Part shown: piece after piece, positions 25,655 to 34,651 of the stretch | How positions within the stretch are numbered: the stretch's first letter is position 1 | Layout of the letters: each line of letters starts with the position of its first letter | Assembly: GCA_045540015.1 (NCBI GenBank) | Contig: JAZQGP010000053.1 | Location: forward strand, 1-64,000 | DNA from: UMGS1387 sp045540015 | GTDB lineage: Bacteria; Bacillota; Clostridia; Oscillospirales; CAG-382 | Length of the DNA: 64,000 bases | Direction: 5' to 3' | Made by a program: the position numbers and the translations under genes | The notes under the pieces: model-generated | Told to the model about the DNA's origin: nothing | Seen by the model: the letters and a program-made list of their open reading frames with translations, nothing else | Database searches by the model: none

Positions 25655-27274
25655 ATGAAAATTTTCAATAATATTCCCGATATAATATTTTATGCGACAG
25701 AAAAGTTCGCATCAAGACCTGCGTTCAAGCTTAAGAAATATGTAAATAACGAGCCTGTTTATGAGAATGTAACATATACACGTTTCAGGCAGGAAATAGA
25801 CAATCTTGCAAGGTATTTCCTCAAGAGAGGAGACGAGGCTGAAAGAATAGCCGTTATCGGAGACAACAATTATCGCTGGATGGTAGTATTTCTTGCGGCA
25901 CTCAGCGCAGGAAAGATAGCAATTCCGCTTGACAAGGGATTGTTTTCGTATGAACTTTCCGACCAGCTTTCAAGAAGCAATGCCGACATGCTTTTTTACA
26001 GCGAAAGCATAGACGCCAAGCTCTCGAAGATTGACGGTGTTGAAAAATTCTGTACCGATAGCGAGCAGTATGATGAGGTTTTGAGAATCGGTAAAACCGC
26101 GGGAAATGAAACGGAATATGCAAATGTCAAAATAGATAATGACAAAATGAGCATACTTCTGTTTACCTCCGGTACTACGTCAAAATCCAAGGCGGTTATG
26201 CTTTCTCAAAAGAATATAGCATCTAATGTATACGCACTAAATCTCCATGAAAAATTCTATCCTGAGGATGTAAGTCTCGCGCTGCTTCCGTTCCACCACG
26301 CGTTCGGGCTTGTGCAGACTATCCTGTTCATTTCCGTTGGTATATGCACATGCTTTTGCGAAGGTCTCAGAGTTGCAACGGCGCTTGAGGAATACGGCGT
26401 TTCCATACTTGTCGGTGTGCCGAGAATTGCAGATGCAATGAAAGCGGCAGTTGACAGAAAAATCGAGGAAAAGGGAAAGACAGGTCTTATCAGTAAGGCA
26501 CTTAAAATATCCGGTGTACTCGGAAAAGCCGGCATTGACGTAAGAAGAAAGCTTTTCAAGAGCATTATAGACGGTCTTGGCGGAAAAATGAGGTTTATAA
26601 TCGTAGGAGCAGCACCTGCAAATCCAGATACGCTTGACTGGTTCAACAATGTCGGCATTCTCACAGTGCAGGGCTACGGTCTTTCCGAATGTTCTCCTGT
26701 TGTAAGTGCGGAAAACGACACACACATGAGACGCGGCTCTATCGGTACTGCACTTCCCGGAGTTGAGGTAAGAATTGACAGCCCCGACGAAAATGACATA
26801 GGTGAAATTGTAGTCAAGGGCGAAAACGTAATGCTCGGATACCTTGACAATCCCGAAGAAACCGCAAAGGTTTTAAAGGATGGGGAGCTTTACACGGGCG
26901 ATATGGGCTACATGGATGAGGACGGATATATATTTATTACGGGAAGAAAGAAGAATGTTATAGTTCTCGATAACGGTAAAAACGTGTTTCCTGAGGAGCT
27001 TGAAGGTCTCATGGGGACTTGCTCTGTTGTAAAGGAATGTATCGTTTCAAACGCACCCGAAAACGGCAAGGACTGCCTTGTTGCAAAAGTTTACACCGAA
27101 AAGGGAACAGACCTTGCCGAGGCGCAGAAAATAGCCGAGGAATTTGCTTCTGAAATTAACAAAAAGCTCCCGCAGTACAAGTGGATAAAAAAGATTGAGG
27201 TTACCGATGTTCAGCCTGAGATGACAACAACACTTAAGGTTAAACGCCATGGCAGTAATGCGCAGCATGGGTGA
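25655..27274 (+). CDS. AMP-dependent acyl-CoA synthetase / long-chain fatty acid ligase
   Basis: A 539-residue ANL-superfamily enzyme. The phosphate-binding loop reads LLFTSGTTSKSKAVML (the usual G-x-PKG is replaced by SKSKA), the A5 motif is YGLSECSPVV, and the C-terminal hinge is YTGDMGYMDEDGYIFITGRKKNVIV, followed by the NVFPEELE segment. It should activate a carboxylic acid, probably a fatty acid, to an acyl-adenylate and thioester. The N-terminus (RPAFKLKKYVNNEPVYENVTYTRFRQEID) is that of long-chain acyl-CoA synthetases. ATG 25655 follows GAGAGGA. It has its own promoter and is monocistronic; exact substrate unknown. Confidence 0.85.
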   Translation: MKIFNNIPDIIFYATEKFASRPAFKLKKYVNNEPVYENVTYTRFRQEIDNLARYFLKRGDEAERIAVIGDNNYRWMVVFLAALSAGKIAIPLDKGLFSYELSDQLSRSNADMLFYSESIDAKLSKIDGVEKFCTDSEQYDEVLRIGKTAGNETEYANVKIDNDKMSILLFTSGTTSKSKAVMLSQKNIASNVYALNLHEKFYPEDVSLALLPFHHAFGLVQTILFISVGICTCFCEGLRVATALEEYGVSILVGVPRIADAMKAAVDRKIEEKGKTGLISKALKISGVLGKAGIDVRRKLFKSIIDGLGGKMRFIIVGAAPANPDTLDWFNNVGILTVQGYGLSECSPVVSAENDTHMRRGSIGTALPGVEVRIDSPDENDIGEIVVKGENVMLGYLDNPEETAKVLKDGELYTGDMGYMDEDGYIFITGRKKNVIVLDNGKNVFPEELEGLMGTCSVVKECIVSNAPENGKDCLVAKVYTEKGTDLAEAQKIAEEFASEINKKLPQYKWIKKIEVTDVQPEMTTTLKVKRHGSNAQHG

Positions 27275-27346
27275 GTATATGCAAAACACAAGTTGCTTTT
27301 GCGGCTTGTGTTTGCTTTTGTCTTCATTTTTATAGTATAGTGAATA

Positions 27347-27379
27347 GTGAAATTGAAGTTGTTCAAACTTCAATTTCAC
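27347..27379 (+). repeat. Hairpin A repeat, copy 6
   Basis: Stem GTGAAATTGAAG / CTTCAATTTCAC with loop TTGTTCAAA, 72 bp after the synthetase stop. Eleven bases further on is the CCCCGACC/GGTCGGGG hairpin, so the usual two-hairpin order is present here too. Confidence 0.8.
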
Positions 27380-27380
27380 A

Positions 27381-27409
27381 AATAAAAATCCCCGACCGTT
27401 CGGTCGGGG
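27381..27409 (-). terminator. Terminator of the esterase gene
   Basis: CCCCGACC - GTTC - GGTCGGGG (27390-27409). On the minus strand it is followed by ATTTTTATT, a T-rich tail, 21 bp after the esterase stop. Confidence 0.75.
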
Positions 27410-27429
27410 CAAAATTTTGCACATTTTTA

Positions 27430-28062
27430 TTATATGTCGCACAGCCAGTCAAGCACTTTTGTGGTGAGGTATGCTTTGTCCCATGAGCCGTGGTCTACAT
27501 TGTGGAAGATTGTAAAATCAACCTTTCCGCCTGCGTTTTTCAGCGCATCTACAAGCATGTAGCTGTTTTCAATCGGAACAACATAGTCTTTGTCGCCGTG
27601 GAATGTCCAGATATCGGCTTTTATAAGCTGTGTTCTCCAGGGTGTGCCGCCACCACAGACAGGAGCAATTTTTTTGAACATGTCGGGATAAACCATTGCA
27701 ATTTCCCATGAGCCGTAGCCGCCCATGCTGATGCCCGTAAGAGACATGCGGTTTTTGTCTATGTTGTATTCCTTGATCAGGTAGTCCGTGAAATCCTTGA
27801 GAAGTGTTACAACATTTACCCATACAAGACCTGAAGGACACTGAGGGCATACGGTGATGAGACTGTTTGGCTTGAAAGTGCCTTCTTCAATGTATTTCGG
27901 CACAGCATTTACCTTTATCAGTTCGTGGTCCTTGCCGCGTTCTCCTGCACCGTGAAGAAACATGAGGAGCGGAACATTTTCCTTGCCTTTTACGCTGTCG
28001 GGAATGTCAATGAGGTAGTACATTTCACCAAAATATGGGTGATTGAATATTTTGTTTTCCAT
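27430..28062 (-). CDS. Alpha/beta-hydrolase esterase (prolyl-oligopeptidase-like)
   Basis: A 210-residue alpha/beta hydrolase. An LLMFLHGAGERG oxyanion segment lies near residue 35. The nucleophile elbow is GISMGGYG (Ser about 120), the acid is in FHGDKDYVVP and the histidine in NVDHGSWDKAY: a complete catalytic triad. It is most like small carboxylesterases/feruloyl-esterase-like enzymes fused in gut bacteria to carbohydrate enzymes, but it stands alone and lacks a signal peptide, so is cytoplasmic. The ribosome-binding site GAGAGGA lies 14 bases upstream. Substrate unknown. Confidence 0.82.
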   Translation of the reverse strand: MENKIFNHPYFGEMYYLIDIPDSVKGKENVPLLMFLHGAGERGKDHELIKVNAVPKYIEEGTFKPNSLITVCPQCPSGLVWVNVVTLLKDFTDYLIKEYNIDKNRMSLTGISMGGYGSWEIAMVYPDMFKKIAPVCGGGTPWRTQLIKADIWTFHGDKDYVVPIENSYMLVDALKNAGGKVDFTIFHNVDHGSWDKAYLTTKVLDWLCDI

Positions 28063-28095
28063 AAGTCTATAATATCCTCTCGTTGTGTTTTCTAT

Positions 28096-28124
28096 ATTTT
28101 AATTTAAAGTGTAATTTTTGTCAA
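28096..28124 (-). promoter_or_regulatory. Promoter for the esterase gene
   Basis: Minus strand TTGACA (28119-28124), 17-bp spacer, TAAAAT (28096-28101). Confidence 0.65.
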
Positions 28125-28174
28125 TAGCGGTTGAATATGTTGTGATTTTTGTGTGCAAAAAAACTAAAATAGTA

Positions 28175-28203
28175 TTGCAATAGTCTGAAAATTGTGGTAA
28201 ACT
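28175..28203 (+). promoter_or_regulatory. Possible promoter for the YgjV-like gene
   Basis: TTGCAA (28175-28180), 17-bp spacer ending TGG, TAAACT (28198-28203). The -10 is weak. Confidence 0.4.
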
Positions 28204-28309
28204 TAAACTAAATTAATTTGGCTTTTATAAGTGTAATGCAGAAAGCCCACCTATTGTTTGAATTATAGTATTGCGAAGAAAATATAAATATAAAAGGGAG
28301 GTCATAGAA

Positions 28310-28843
28310 ATGGATTTAAAGGAAATTATAGGGCAGATATTTGGACTAGTCGGACTTTTAATGTTTGTATTGTCATTTCAATGTAAAAGCAGTAAAAAGC
28401 TTGTTTTTGTGCAGGGTATAGGAGGGCTTATGTTTTTTATAAACTTCCTTCTTATAGAAGCATATGGCGGTGCGCTTTTTAATCTTACCATTATGATAAG
28501 AGGTTTACTTTATAATAATAAGAACGGAAAACTGTGGAAGCCTGCGCTTGTAGAGGTGCTGTTTACTGTGGCGTATATATATTCGCTTACTTTGATTAAG
28601 GGCGATATACTTCAGATTGTATTGACCACACTCCCGTATGTTTCTCTATTGATTATGAGTGTGCTTATGTGGAATGACAAAGGAAAGGCAATAAGATATT
28701 TTCAAATAGGAGCACTCTCGCCGAGCTGGCTTATACATAATGTTTTCAATTTCACATTGGGTGGAATACTTGCAGAAATTTTTAATATGATTTCTGCGAT
28801 TGTATCTCTGCTAAGATTTAAAAACACAGACTGCGATTTGTGA
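28310..28843 (+). CDS. YgjV family membrane protein
   Basis: A 177-residue protein with about six hydrophobic helices and few charges. The N-terminal IIGQIFGLVGLLMFVLSFQCKSSKKLVFVQGIGGLMFFINFLL is the YgjV (inner membrane protein, Imp-YgjV) signature, with Q-x3-K-x-x-K-L-x-x-x-Q. The GGGAGG ribosome-binding site precedes ATG 28310. The function of YgjV is unknown; it is often a small transporter-like protein. The ABC importer operon starts 137 bp downstream with its own promoter. Confidence 0.8.
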   Translation: MDLKEIIGQIFGLVGLLMFVLSFQCKSSKKLVFVQGIGGLMFFINFLLIEAYGGALFNLTIMIRGLLYNNKNGKLWKPALVEVLFTVAYIYSLTLIKGDILQIVLTTLPYVSLLIMSVLMWNDKGKAIRYFQIGALSPSWLIHNVFNFTLGGILAEIFNMISAIVSLLRFKNTDCDL

Positions 28844-28924
28844 ATTTACATCGATATACGAGAATATTGCACAAGAAATTGCAATATAAACCATAAAATA
28901 ATTGTGAAAAAAAGCGAAAACATG

Positions 28925-28954
28925 TTGACAAAAACATGACAATTATGTTAATAT
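28925..28954 (+). promoter_or_regulatory. Promoter for the sugar ABC importer operon
   Basis: Perfect TTGACA (28925-28930), 18-bp spacer, TAATAT (28949-28954), TGT immediately before the -10. GAAGGGAGC follows as ribosome-binding site for the first gene. Confidence 0.7.
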
Positions 28955-28980
28955 AGAATAGGAAGAAGGGAGCGTAAAAT

Positions 28981-30492
28981 ATGGATCAAACTATTCTGGA
29001 AATGAAAAATATAGACAAACGATTTTCAGGAGTTCATGCTTTAAAAAGTGCGAATCTTGAGCTGAAAAAGGGAGAGGTTCATGCGCTTATGGGTGAGAAC
29101 GGCGCAGGGAAATCAACTCTTATGAAAGTCTTGTGCGGAATCCACAAGCGCGATGGCGGCACGATTCATCTCTTCGGCGAAGAGGTGGAATTTAACACTA
29201 TCAAGGAGTCCCAAAAGGCGGGCATCAGCATTATTCATCAGGAACTGAATATGATGAACCATTTGACTGTTGCACAAAATATTTATATAGGCAGAGAGCC
29301 TATGGTAAACGGCATATACATAGATGACAAAAAAATGGAACAGGATGCCAAAGAGCTTTTTGAAAGAATTGGCGTTAAAATAGACCCTTCTGCAGTGCTT
29401 GGAACTCTGACGGTTGGAAAACAGCAGATGGTAGAAATTGCAAAGGCGGTTTCCACAGACTGCAGAATACTCATTCTTGATGAGCCCACCGCGGCACTTA
29501 CTCAGGTTGAGGTTGAAGAGCTGTTCAAAATCATGAACGACCTTAAAGCCAAAGGCATAGGAATGATATATATTTCACACCGTATGGATGAAATTAACAG
29601 AATTTCAGACCGTATTACAGTAATGCGTGACGGCGAGTATGTCGGAACAGCGATAACTAAAGATACCACTAAAGACGAAATTGTAAAAATGATGGTAGGA
29701 AGAGTTATATACGGTGACAAAAAGGAAGAAAGCTGTGTTCCGGAGGATGCCGAAGTTGTTCTTGAGGTCAGAAACTTAAACAGAGGCAAAGAAATAAAGG
29801 ATGTAAGCTTCAAATTAAGAAAAGGTGAAATTCTTGGCTTTTCGGGACTTATGGGTGCCGGAAGAACAGAGGTTGCCCGTGCGATATACGGAGCAGACCC
29901 TATTGACAGCGGAGAAATTTTCATAAACGGTGAAAAGGTTAAAATCAAGATTCCGGAAGATGCGGTAAAGAAAGGTATTTGTTATCTTTCGGAAGACCGA
30001 AAAAGATACGGACTTATGCTTGATAAGTCTGTGGCTGAAAATTCGGTGCTTGCATCTCTTGATAACTATATAAAATGCGGCTGGATTGATGATAAATCGA
30101 TTGAAATTGATGCAGCAAAAGAAAACGAAAAGCTTAAAACGAAAACACCGTCAATGAAGCAATTGCTTAAAAATCTTTCAGGCGGAAATCAGCAGAAGGT
30201 TATTATTGCAAGATGGTTGCTTAAAAACTCCGATATTTTCATATTTGACGAACCCACAAGAGGTATTGATGTGGGAGCTAAGAACGAAATGTATATCTTG
30301 ATGGAAGAGCTTGCTTCTCAGGGAAAGTCGGTTATTATGATTTCATCGGAACTTGCAGAAATACAAAGACTCAGCGACAGGGTTGTGGTAATGTGCGAAG
30401 GCCGTATAACTGCTGAACTTGATATCAAAAATGCTACACAGGAAAGAATAATGGCATATGCAACGATGAGAGAAGAACAGGCATTTGCTTAA
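28981..30492 (+). CDS. Sugar ABC transporter ATP-binding protein (RbsA/MglA type, two ATPase domains)
   Basis: A 503-residue tandem ATPase. Domain 1 has Walker A GENGAGKST (about residue 39), an altered signature TVGKQQMVEIAKA and Walker B LILDEPTAALT. Domain 2 has GLMGAGRTEVA in place of Walker A, signature LSGGNQQKVIIARW and Walker B IFIFDEPTRGIDVG. This asymmetry, with a degenerate second P-loop, is standard for the CUT2/monosaccharide importers. It works with the permease starting 20 bp after its stop and the binding protein that follows. Sugar unknown (ribose, galactose, xylose or an uncommon monosaccharide). Confidence 0.93.
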   Translation: MDQTILEMKNIDKRFSGVHALKSANLELKKGEVHALMGENGAGKSTLMKVLCGIHKRDGGTIHLFGEEVEFNTIKESQKAGISIIHQELNMMNHLTVAQNIYIGREPMVNGIYIDDKKMEQDAKELFERIGVKIDPSAVLGTLTVGKQQMVEIAKAVSTDCRILILDEPTAALTQVEVEELFKIMNDLKAKGIGMIYISHRMDEINRISDRITVMRDGEYVGTAITKDTTKDEIVKMMVGRVIYGDKKEESCVPEDAEVVLEVRNLNRGKEIKDVSFKLRKGEILGFSGLMGAGRTEVARAIYGADPIDSGEIFINGEKVKIKIPEDAVKKGICYLSEDRKRYGLMLDKSVAENSVLASLDNYIKCGWIDDKSIEIDAAKENEKLKTKTPSMKQLLKNLSGGNQQKVIIARWLLKNSDIFIFDEPTRGIDVGAKNEMYILMEELASQGKSVIMISSELAEIQRLSDRVVVMCEGRITAELDIKNATQERIMAYATMREEQAFA

Positions 30493-30512
30493 TGAAGGGA
30501 GATAAAAGTTTT

Positions 30513-31544
30513 ATGAAGAATTCATTTTCATCATTGGTGAAAAAAAGTATGCAGAATATGATTATAATAGGTGCTCTTGCTCTGCTTATACTTATATTCT
30601 GGGCTTTAAACCCGAACTTTTTGGGAAAATATAATATAGTAAGCATGGCACAGTCGTTGGCACCATATGCTATTATGGGACTTGGCGTTACATTTGTAAT
30701 AGCAACAGGCGGCATAGACCTTTCAATTGGTACAACTTGTATTGCAGCAGCGGTTATAGCAGGAAAACTGTATATGAACGGTATGCCTCTTGGTTTTACA
30801 ATTCCGGTTATGATAGCAATTGGTGCGGCAGTTGGTTTTGTTAACGGTATTTTGGTAGCTAAGCTTAAAATTCCGGCATTCATTGCTACACTTGGAACAA
30901 TGATGTTTGGAAGAGGTCTTAGTGCCATAATAGTTTCAATACCAAATATCTTTTTCCCGGGCGGCACATGGTTTAATAAAGTCTTTTCAAACTTCAATGG
31001 CATTCCTGTTGGTCTGATTTGGGTATTGTTGTTTGCACTGATTTGTATGTATCTTATGTATAAATGCAAAATAGGCAGATACATACTTTCAATCGGAAGT
31101 AATGAAGAAGCAACAAGACTTTCAGGTATAAACACAGACAAATATAAAATCATTGCTTATACAATCGCAGGTGTTGCAACGGGAATTGCAGCAATATTCT
31201 GGGCAGCATCATTTACAACAGTAGCATCCGCAACTGGTAACGGCATGGAGCTTGATGCTATTGCCGGTGTATACATCGGCGGAACATCAGCTGCCGGCGG
31301 TACGGCTTCAATTGCAGGCTCTGTAATCGGTGCGATTATGCTTGTTGTTATCAGAAGCGGTCTTAACTTTGTACTTGCAAAATTCAACCTCAATGTCAAC
31401 TCAACCTACGTAACATATGTTTTAACCGGCATTATTGTAGTGGTTGCTGTTCTTATGGACGTTATCAAAAACAAGAATATGAACAAGGTTAAGGTAGAAA
31501 AGAAAGCTAAAACAGAAAAAAAGAAATCTGAAACACCGGTTTAA
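30513..31544 (+). CDS. Sugar ABC transporter permease (RbsC/MglC type)
   Basis: A 343-residue integral membrane protein with about ten hydrophobic helices. The ATGGIDLSIGT motif near residue 75 and SNEEATRLSGI near 200 (the coupling-loop EAA-like region) are typical of the monosaccharide CUT2 permease family. It ends in a lysine-rich tail. I placed the start at 30513 (AAGGGAG upstream); the frame also reads from 30492, where the ATG overlaps the previous stop. The cytoplasmic ATPase and extracellular binding protein are its operon neighbours. Confidence 0.9.
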   Translation: MKNSFSSLVKKSMQNMIIIGALALLILIFWALNPNFLGKYNIVSMAQSLAPYAIMGLGVTFVIATGGIDLSIGTTCIAAAVIAGKLYMNGMPLGFTIPVMIAIGAAVGFVNGILVAKLKIPAFIATLGTMMFGRGLSAIIVSIPNIFFPGGTWFNKVFSNFNGIPVGLIWVLLFALICMYLMYKCKIGRYILSIGSNEEATRLSGINTDKYKIIAYTIAGVATGIAAIFWAASFTTVASATGNGMELDAIAGVYIGGTSAAGGTASIAGSVIGAIMLVVIRSGLNFVLAKFNLNVNSTYVTYVLTGIIVVVAVLMDVIKNKNMNKVKVEKKAKTEKKKSETPV

Positions 31545-31612
31545 ATAAAATGTAAATATAAAACGCACGCTAAATATAAAGTAAATTTATTAAATGCAAT
31601 GGAGGGTATCTT

Positions 31613-32650
31613 ATGAAAAAGGCATTATCTTTGGTTTTGGCATTATTGATGGTTATGGTTTCTCTTGCAAGCTGTACAGGCGCTCCCGCAGGAACAGATG
31701 AAAAGACAATTGCAGTGATTGCCAAGGGTGAATCTCACGCGTTCTGGCAGTCAGTAAAAGCAGGCGCAGAAGCTGCAGGTGCTAAATATGGTTATAAAAT
31801 CACATTCAGAGGTCCTGCAAGTGAATCGGCTAAAGACCTTCCTTCTCAGATGGAAATGGTTCAGACAGCTCTTTCCAACAATGCATCAGCTATTGTTCTT
31901 GCAACAATCGGTGAAGGCTTTGTTGACCTTTTAACTCAGGCTAAAGACAGTGGTATTCCTGTAGTTCAGTTCGACAGCGGTATCTGGGCAAACGACGTTA
32001 AGGCATTGGATACAGCCGGCAAGAACCCGCTTGTAGCTCACGTTGCAACAAGTAACTATCTTGCAGCAGGAACAGTTGCTGAAAACTTCTTTGCAGCAAT
32101 TAAGGAAGATATTGCAGCATCTGAAAATTACATTATCGGTGTTATTCAGCACGACGAAACCCAGACGGGTATCGACAGAGCAGCAGGCTTTATTGACAAA
32201 TTCACAGAACTTGCTGATGCAGATGAAACGACAAATGGTAAATACAAAATTGAAAAAGAAGTAAAACCCGGTGATGCTGACAACGCATATAAGGCAGCGC
32301 TTGAGGCTCTTACAGAAAAGGGTGCAGCAGCTATCTTTATGACAAACGAAGGTGTTGTTAAGCAGGTTTATGATGCTATTGGAGCTGCAGGAACAAAGTA
32401 TGATGCAATTAAGTTTGCAGGCTACGATGCAGGTACAAAGCAGATCGAATGGATGAAGAAAACAACAGGACCTAAGCTTGTAGGTGCAGTTGCACAGGAT
32501 TCATTCCAGATTGGTTACCAGGCAGTTGAACAGGCTGTTTTTGAACTTGAAGGTAAAGAAGTTCAGGAAAAGGTTGATATTTCCGGTGCTTGGTGGGATG
32601 CGGAAAATGTTGATGAAATGATTGAAAAGAATCTTGTTTATCAGGGATAA
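31613..32650 (+). CDS. Sugar ABC transporter substrate-binding lipoprotein
   Basis: A 345-residue protein of the type 1 periplasmic-binding-protein fold (RbsB/XylF-like). The lipoprotein signal peptide ends in the LASC lipobox (Cys 21). Conserved features are IAVIAKGESHAFWQSVKAGAEAAGAKY at the start, QFDSGIWANDVKAL in the ligand pocket and FAGYDAGTKQIEWM near the end. It captures a monosaccharide or related ligand outside the membrane and delivers it to the adjacent permease. AGGAGGGTA-type Shine-Dalgarno sequence (GGAGGGTATC) precedes the ATG. No sugar kinase or isomerase follows, so the substrate cannot be deduced. Confidence 0.9.
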   Translation: MKKALSLVLALLMVMVSLASCTGAPAGTDEKTIAVIAKGESHAFWQSVKAGAEAAGAKYGYKITFRGPASESAKDLPSQMEMVQTALSNNASAIVLATIGEGFVDLLTQAKDSGIPVVQFDSGIWANDVKALDTAGKNPLVAHVATSNYLAAGTVAENFFAAIKEDIAASENYIIGVIQHDETQTGIDRAAGFIDKFTELADADETTNGKYKIEKEVKPGDADNAYKAALEALTEKGAAAIFMTNEGVVKQVYDAIGAAGTKYDAIKFAGYDAGTKQIEWMKKTTGPKLVGAVAQDSFQIGYQAVEQAVFELEGKEVQEKVDISGAWWDAENVDEMIEKNLVYQG

Positions 32651-32687
32651 TTTTCTGAAAATTGCGTTGCGTTTTTAATTTTATAAT

Positions 32688-32720
32688 AAAGGATCCTCGT
32701 AATGAGGATTCTTTGTTTTT
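32688..32720 (+). terminator. Terminator of the ABC importer operon
   Basis: AAAGGATCCTC - GTAAT - GAGGATTCTTT followed by GTTTTTT; an 11-bp stem with one G-T pair, 37 bp after the binding-protein stop. Confidence 0.85.
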
Positions 32721-32724
32721 TATA

Positions 32725-32753
32725 TTGATTATTTGCGTAAATAGTGATATAAT
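32725..32753 (+). promoter_or_regulatory. Promoter for comM/yifB
   Basis: TTGATT (32725-32730), 17-bp spacer ending TGA, perfect TATAAT (32748-32753). It implies a leader of about 190 nt before the first codon. Confidence 0.65.
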
Positions 32754-32798
32754 CTATGTGTTAAAGTCTTTTTTAACAAAGTAGCACGTTTGATTTTC

Positions 32799-32825
32799 AG
32801 CAACAACTTGATACGAGCTGTTGCT
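32799..32825 (+). other. Hairpin in the long comM leader
   Basis: AGCAACA (32799-32805) pairs with TGTTGCT (32819-32825). It lies in the 190-nt untranslated leader (32760-32949), which has no convincing ORF with a ribosome-binding site. I do not recognise a known riboswitch or T-box signature. Confidence 0.35.
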
Positions 32826-32949
32826 AAAAAGGTGGCATTGGGTATTGTTTTTTTCTGGCATTTGAAATGTCAATATGCACAGGACTTATTATTAACAGCA
32901 TTAAAAAGAACAAAAAAGACGAAAATAAAACGCGAGGTGAAAAACTCGA

Positions 32950-34482
32950 ATGACATCATCTGTAAAATCCGCAGGAGTATACGGCATAGACGGCTTTGCT
33001 GTTGATGTTGAATGCTTTGCGTCGGGCAATACTGCAAAATTTGATATTGTCGGGCTACCCGATACTGCAGTAAAGGAAGCCTATTCCAGAATAAAGGCGG
33101 CTATAAAGTCTTCCGGCTTTGATTTTCCGTATATGTCGGTGACGGTAAACCTTGCTCCTGCCGACAGAATAAAGCAGGGAACAGCGTTTGACCTTGCAAT
33201 ACTTGTTGCAATGTTAAAATGCACAACGCTTGTAGATGCGGGTACCGATGGAAAATGCTTTGTCGGAGAATTATCGCTTGACGGAGCGCTCAGAAGCACA
33301 AGAGGCGTGCTTTCGATGTGCCTTGCGGCTAAAAAAGCAGGTCTTTCCGAAATATATGTGCCGTACGCTAACTGCGCAGAAGCGGCTGTTGTTGACGGAA
33401 TAGACGTTTATGGCGTGAAAAATATATCAGAGCTTGCAGACCATCTGCTCGGTATGGGAAATTTGACACCCGTAAAGGCAGACAAAGAGAAAATGTTTGA
33501 GCAGAACCTTTCGATGATAGCAGATATGTGCGACGTTAAGGGACAGGACAACGCAAAGCTTGCACTTTCAATAGCGGCAGCCGGAATGCACAATGTGCTT
33601 CTTATCGGTCCTCCTGGAACAGGCAAGAGTATGCTTGCAAAGCGTTTGCCGGGAATTTTGCCTCCCATGAACTTTGAAGAAGCGATAGAGACAACCAGAA
33701 TACATTCGGTTTCGGGAATACTGCCCGACGGACAGTCGCTTGTTACAAACAGACCGTTCCGCTCGCCTCATCACACAATGTCAACCGTTTCTCTTGTCGG
33801 CGGCGGAAGAATACCGATGCCGGGAGAAATGTCGCTTGCGCATAACGGGGTTTTATTTCTTGATGAGCTTCCCGAATTTGGAAAGGACGCAACGGATGCA
33901 CTTCGTCAGCCGATAGAAGACGGCAAGGTGACGATAACACGTGCAAGCGGAAGATACGATTTCCCAAGCTCGTTTATGCTTGTGTGTGCTATGAACCCAT
34001 GCAAATGCGGTTTTTACGGTCATGCCACAAAGAAGTGTACTTGCTCTGAGGTTTCAAGAGAAAACTATCTTTCAAAGGTGTCGGGACCGATGCTCGACAG
34101 AATTGACATACAGATAGAAGTCGGCTCGCTGACATATGACCAGCTTTCGGATAAGCGTGTTTCAGAAAGCTCTTTTGAAATAAGAAAACGAGTTGTAGCA
34201 GCACGAGAAATTATGGAAAAACGCTATGCCGGAACAGGCATTCACGCGAATGCGTTTTTAACGCCTGCCATGATACGCGAATACTGCGTTCTTGATGATG
34301 ATGCGGCACTGGTTATGAAAAGCGCATTTGAACGGCTCGGACTTTCCGCAAGAGGCTACGACAGAATACTTAAACTAAGCCGTACGATTGCCGATATGGA
34401 CGCGAGCGAAATCATTCAAAAACAGCATATTGCAAGAGCTGTTCAGCTGAGAAGCCTTGACAGAAAATACTGGAATAATTGA
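32950..34482 (+). CDS. comM: YifB/ComM family Mg-chelatase-like AAA+ ATPase
   Basis: A 510-residue protein with an N-terminal ChlI-like domain (GIDGFAVDVECFASGNTAKFDIVGLPDTAVKEAYSRI), a central AAA+ core with Walker A IGPPGTGKSMLAKRLP and Walker B LFLDELPEFG, a Cys cluster (NPCKCGFYGHATKKCTCS) and the C-terminal YifB domain (RGYDRILKLSRTIADM). Related ComM proteins act as branch-migration helicases in recombination of natural-transformation DNA. The ATG is preceded by GAGGTG at a wide spacing. A long leader and a terminator isolate it from the ABC operon. The symbol reflects family membership. Confidence 0.9.
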   Translation: MTSSVKSAGVYGIDGFAVDVECFASGNTAKFDIVGLPDTAVKEAYSRIKAAIKSSGFDFPYMSVTVNLAPADRIKQGTAFDLAILVAMLKCTTLVDAGTDGKCFVGELSLDGALRSTRGVLSMCLAAKKAGLSEIYVPYANCAEAAVVDGIDVYGVKNISELADHLLGMGNLTPVKADKEKMFEQNLSMIADMCDVKGQDNAKLALSIAAAGMHNVLLIGPPGTGKSMLAKRLPGILPPMNFEEAIETTRIHSVSGILPDGQSLVTNRPFRSPHHTMSTVSLVGGGRIPMPGEMSLAHNGVLFLDELPEFGKDATDALRQPIEDGKVTITRASGRYDFPSSFMLVCAMNPCKCGFYGHATKKCTCSEVSRENYLSKVSGPMLDRIDIQIEVGSLTYDQLSDKRVSESSFEIRKRVVAAREIMEKRYAGTGIHANAFLTPAMIREYCVLDDDAALVMKSAFERLGLSARGYDRILKLSRTIADMDASEIIQKQHIARAVQLRSLDRKYWNN

Positions 34483-34651
34483 TTGTTTTTTTACAACATA
34501 AAAAAATGATTTTTACTCCCTAAAAACGCAAAAATAACGTAAATGCGTGCTTTTGCATAAAATTTGCAAAAAAAGCGTGATAACGAACAGAAAATACATC
34601 CAAATCTATAATTATTCGCCTTTCAAACAACTGTTTGGTTTACATAATTTA

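Noticed and set aside
32760..32949. Riboswitch or T-box upstream of comM
   Set aside because: No T-box sequence, S-box, TPP, cobalamin or guanine-type core could be recognised; only simple hairpins were seen.
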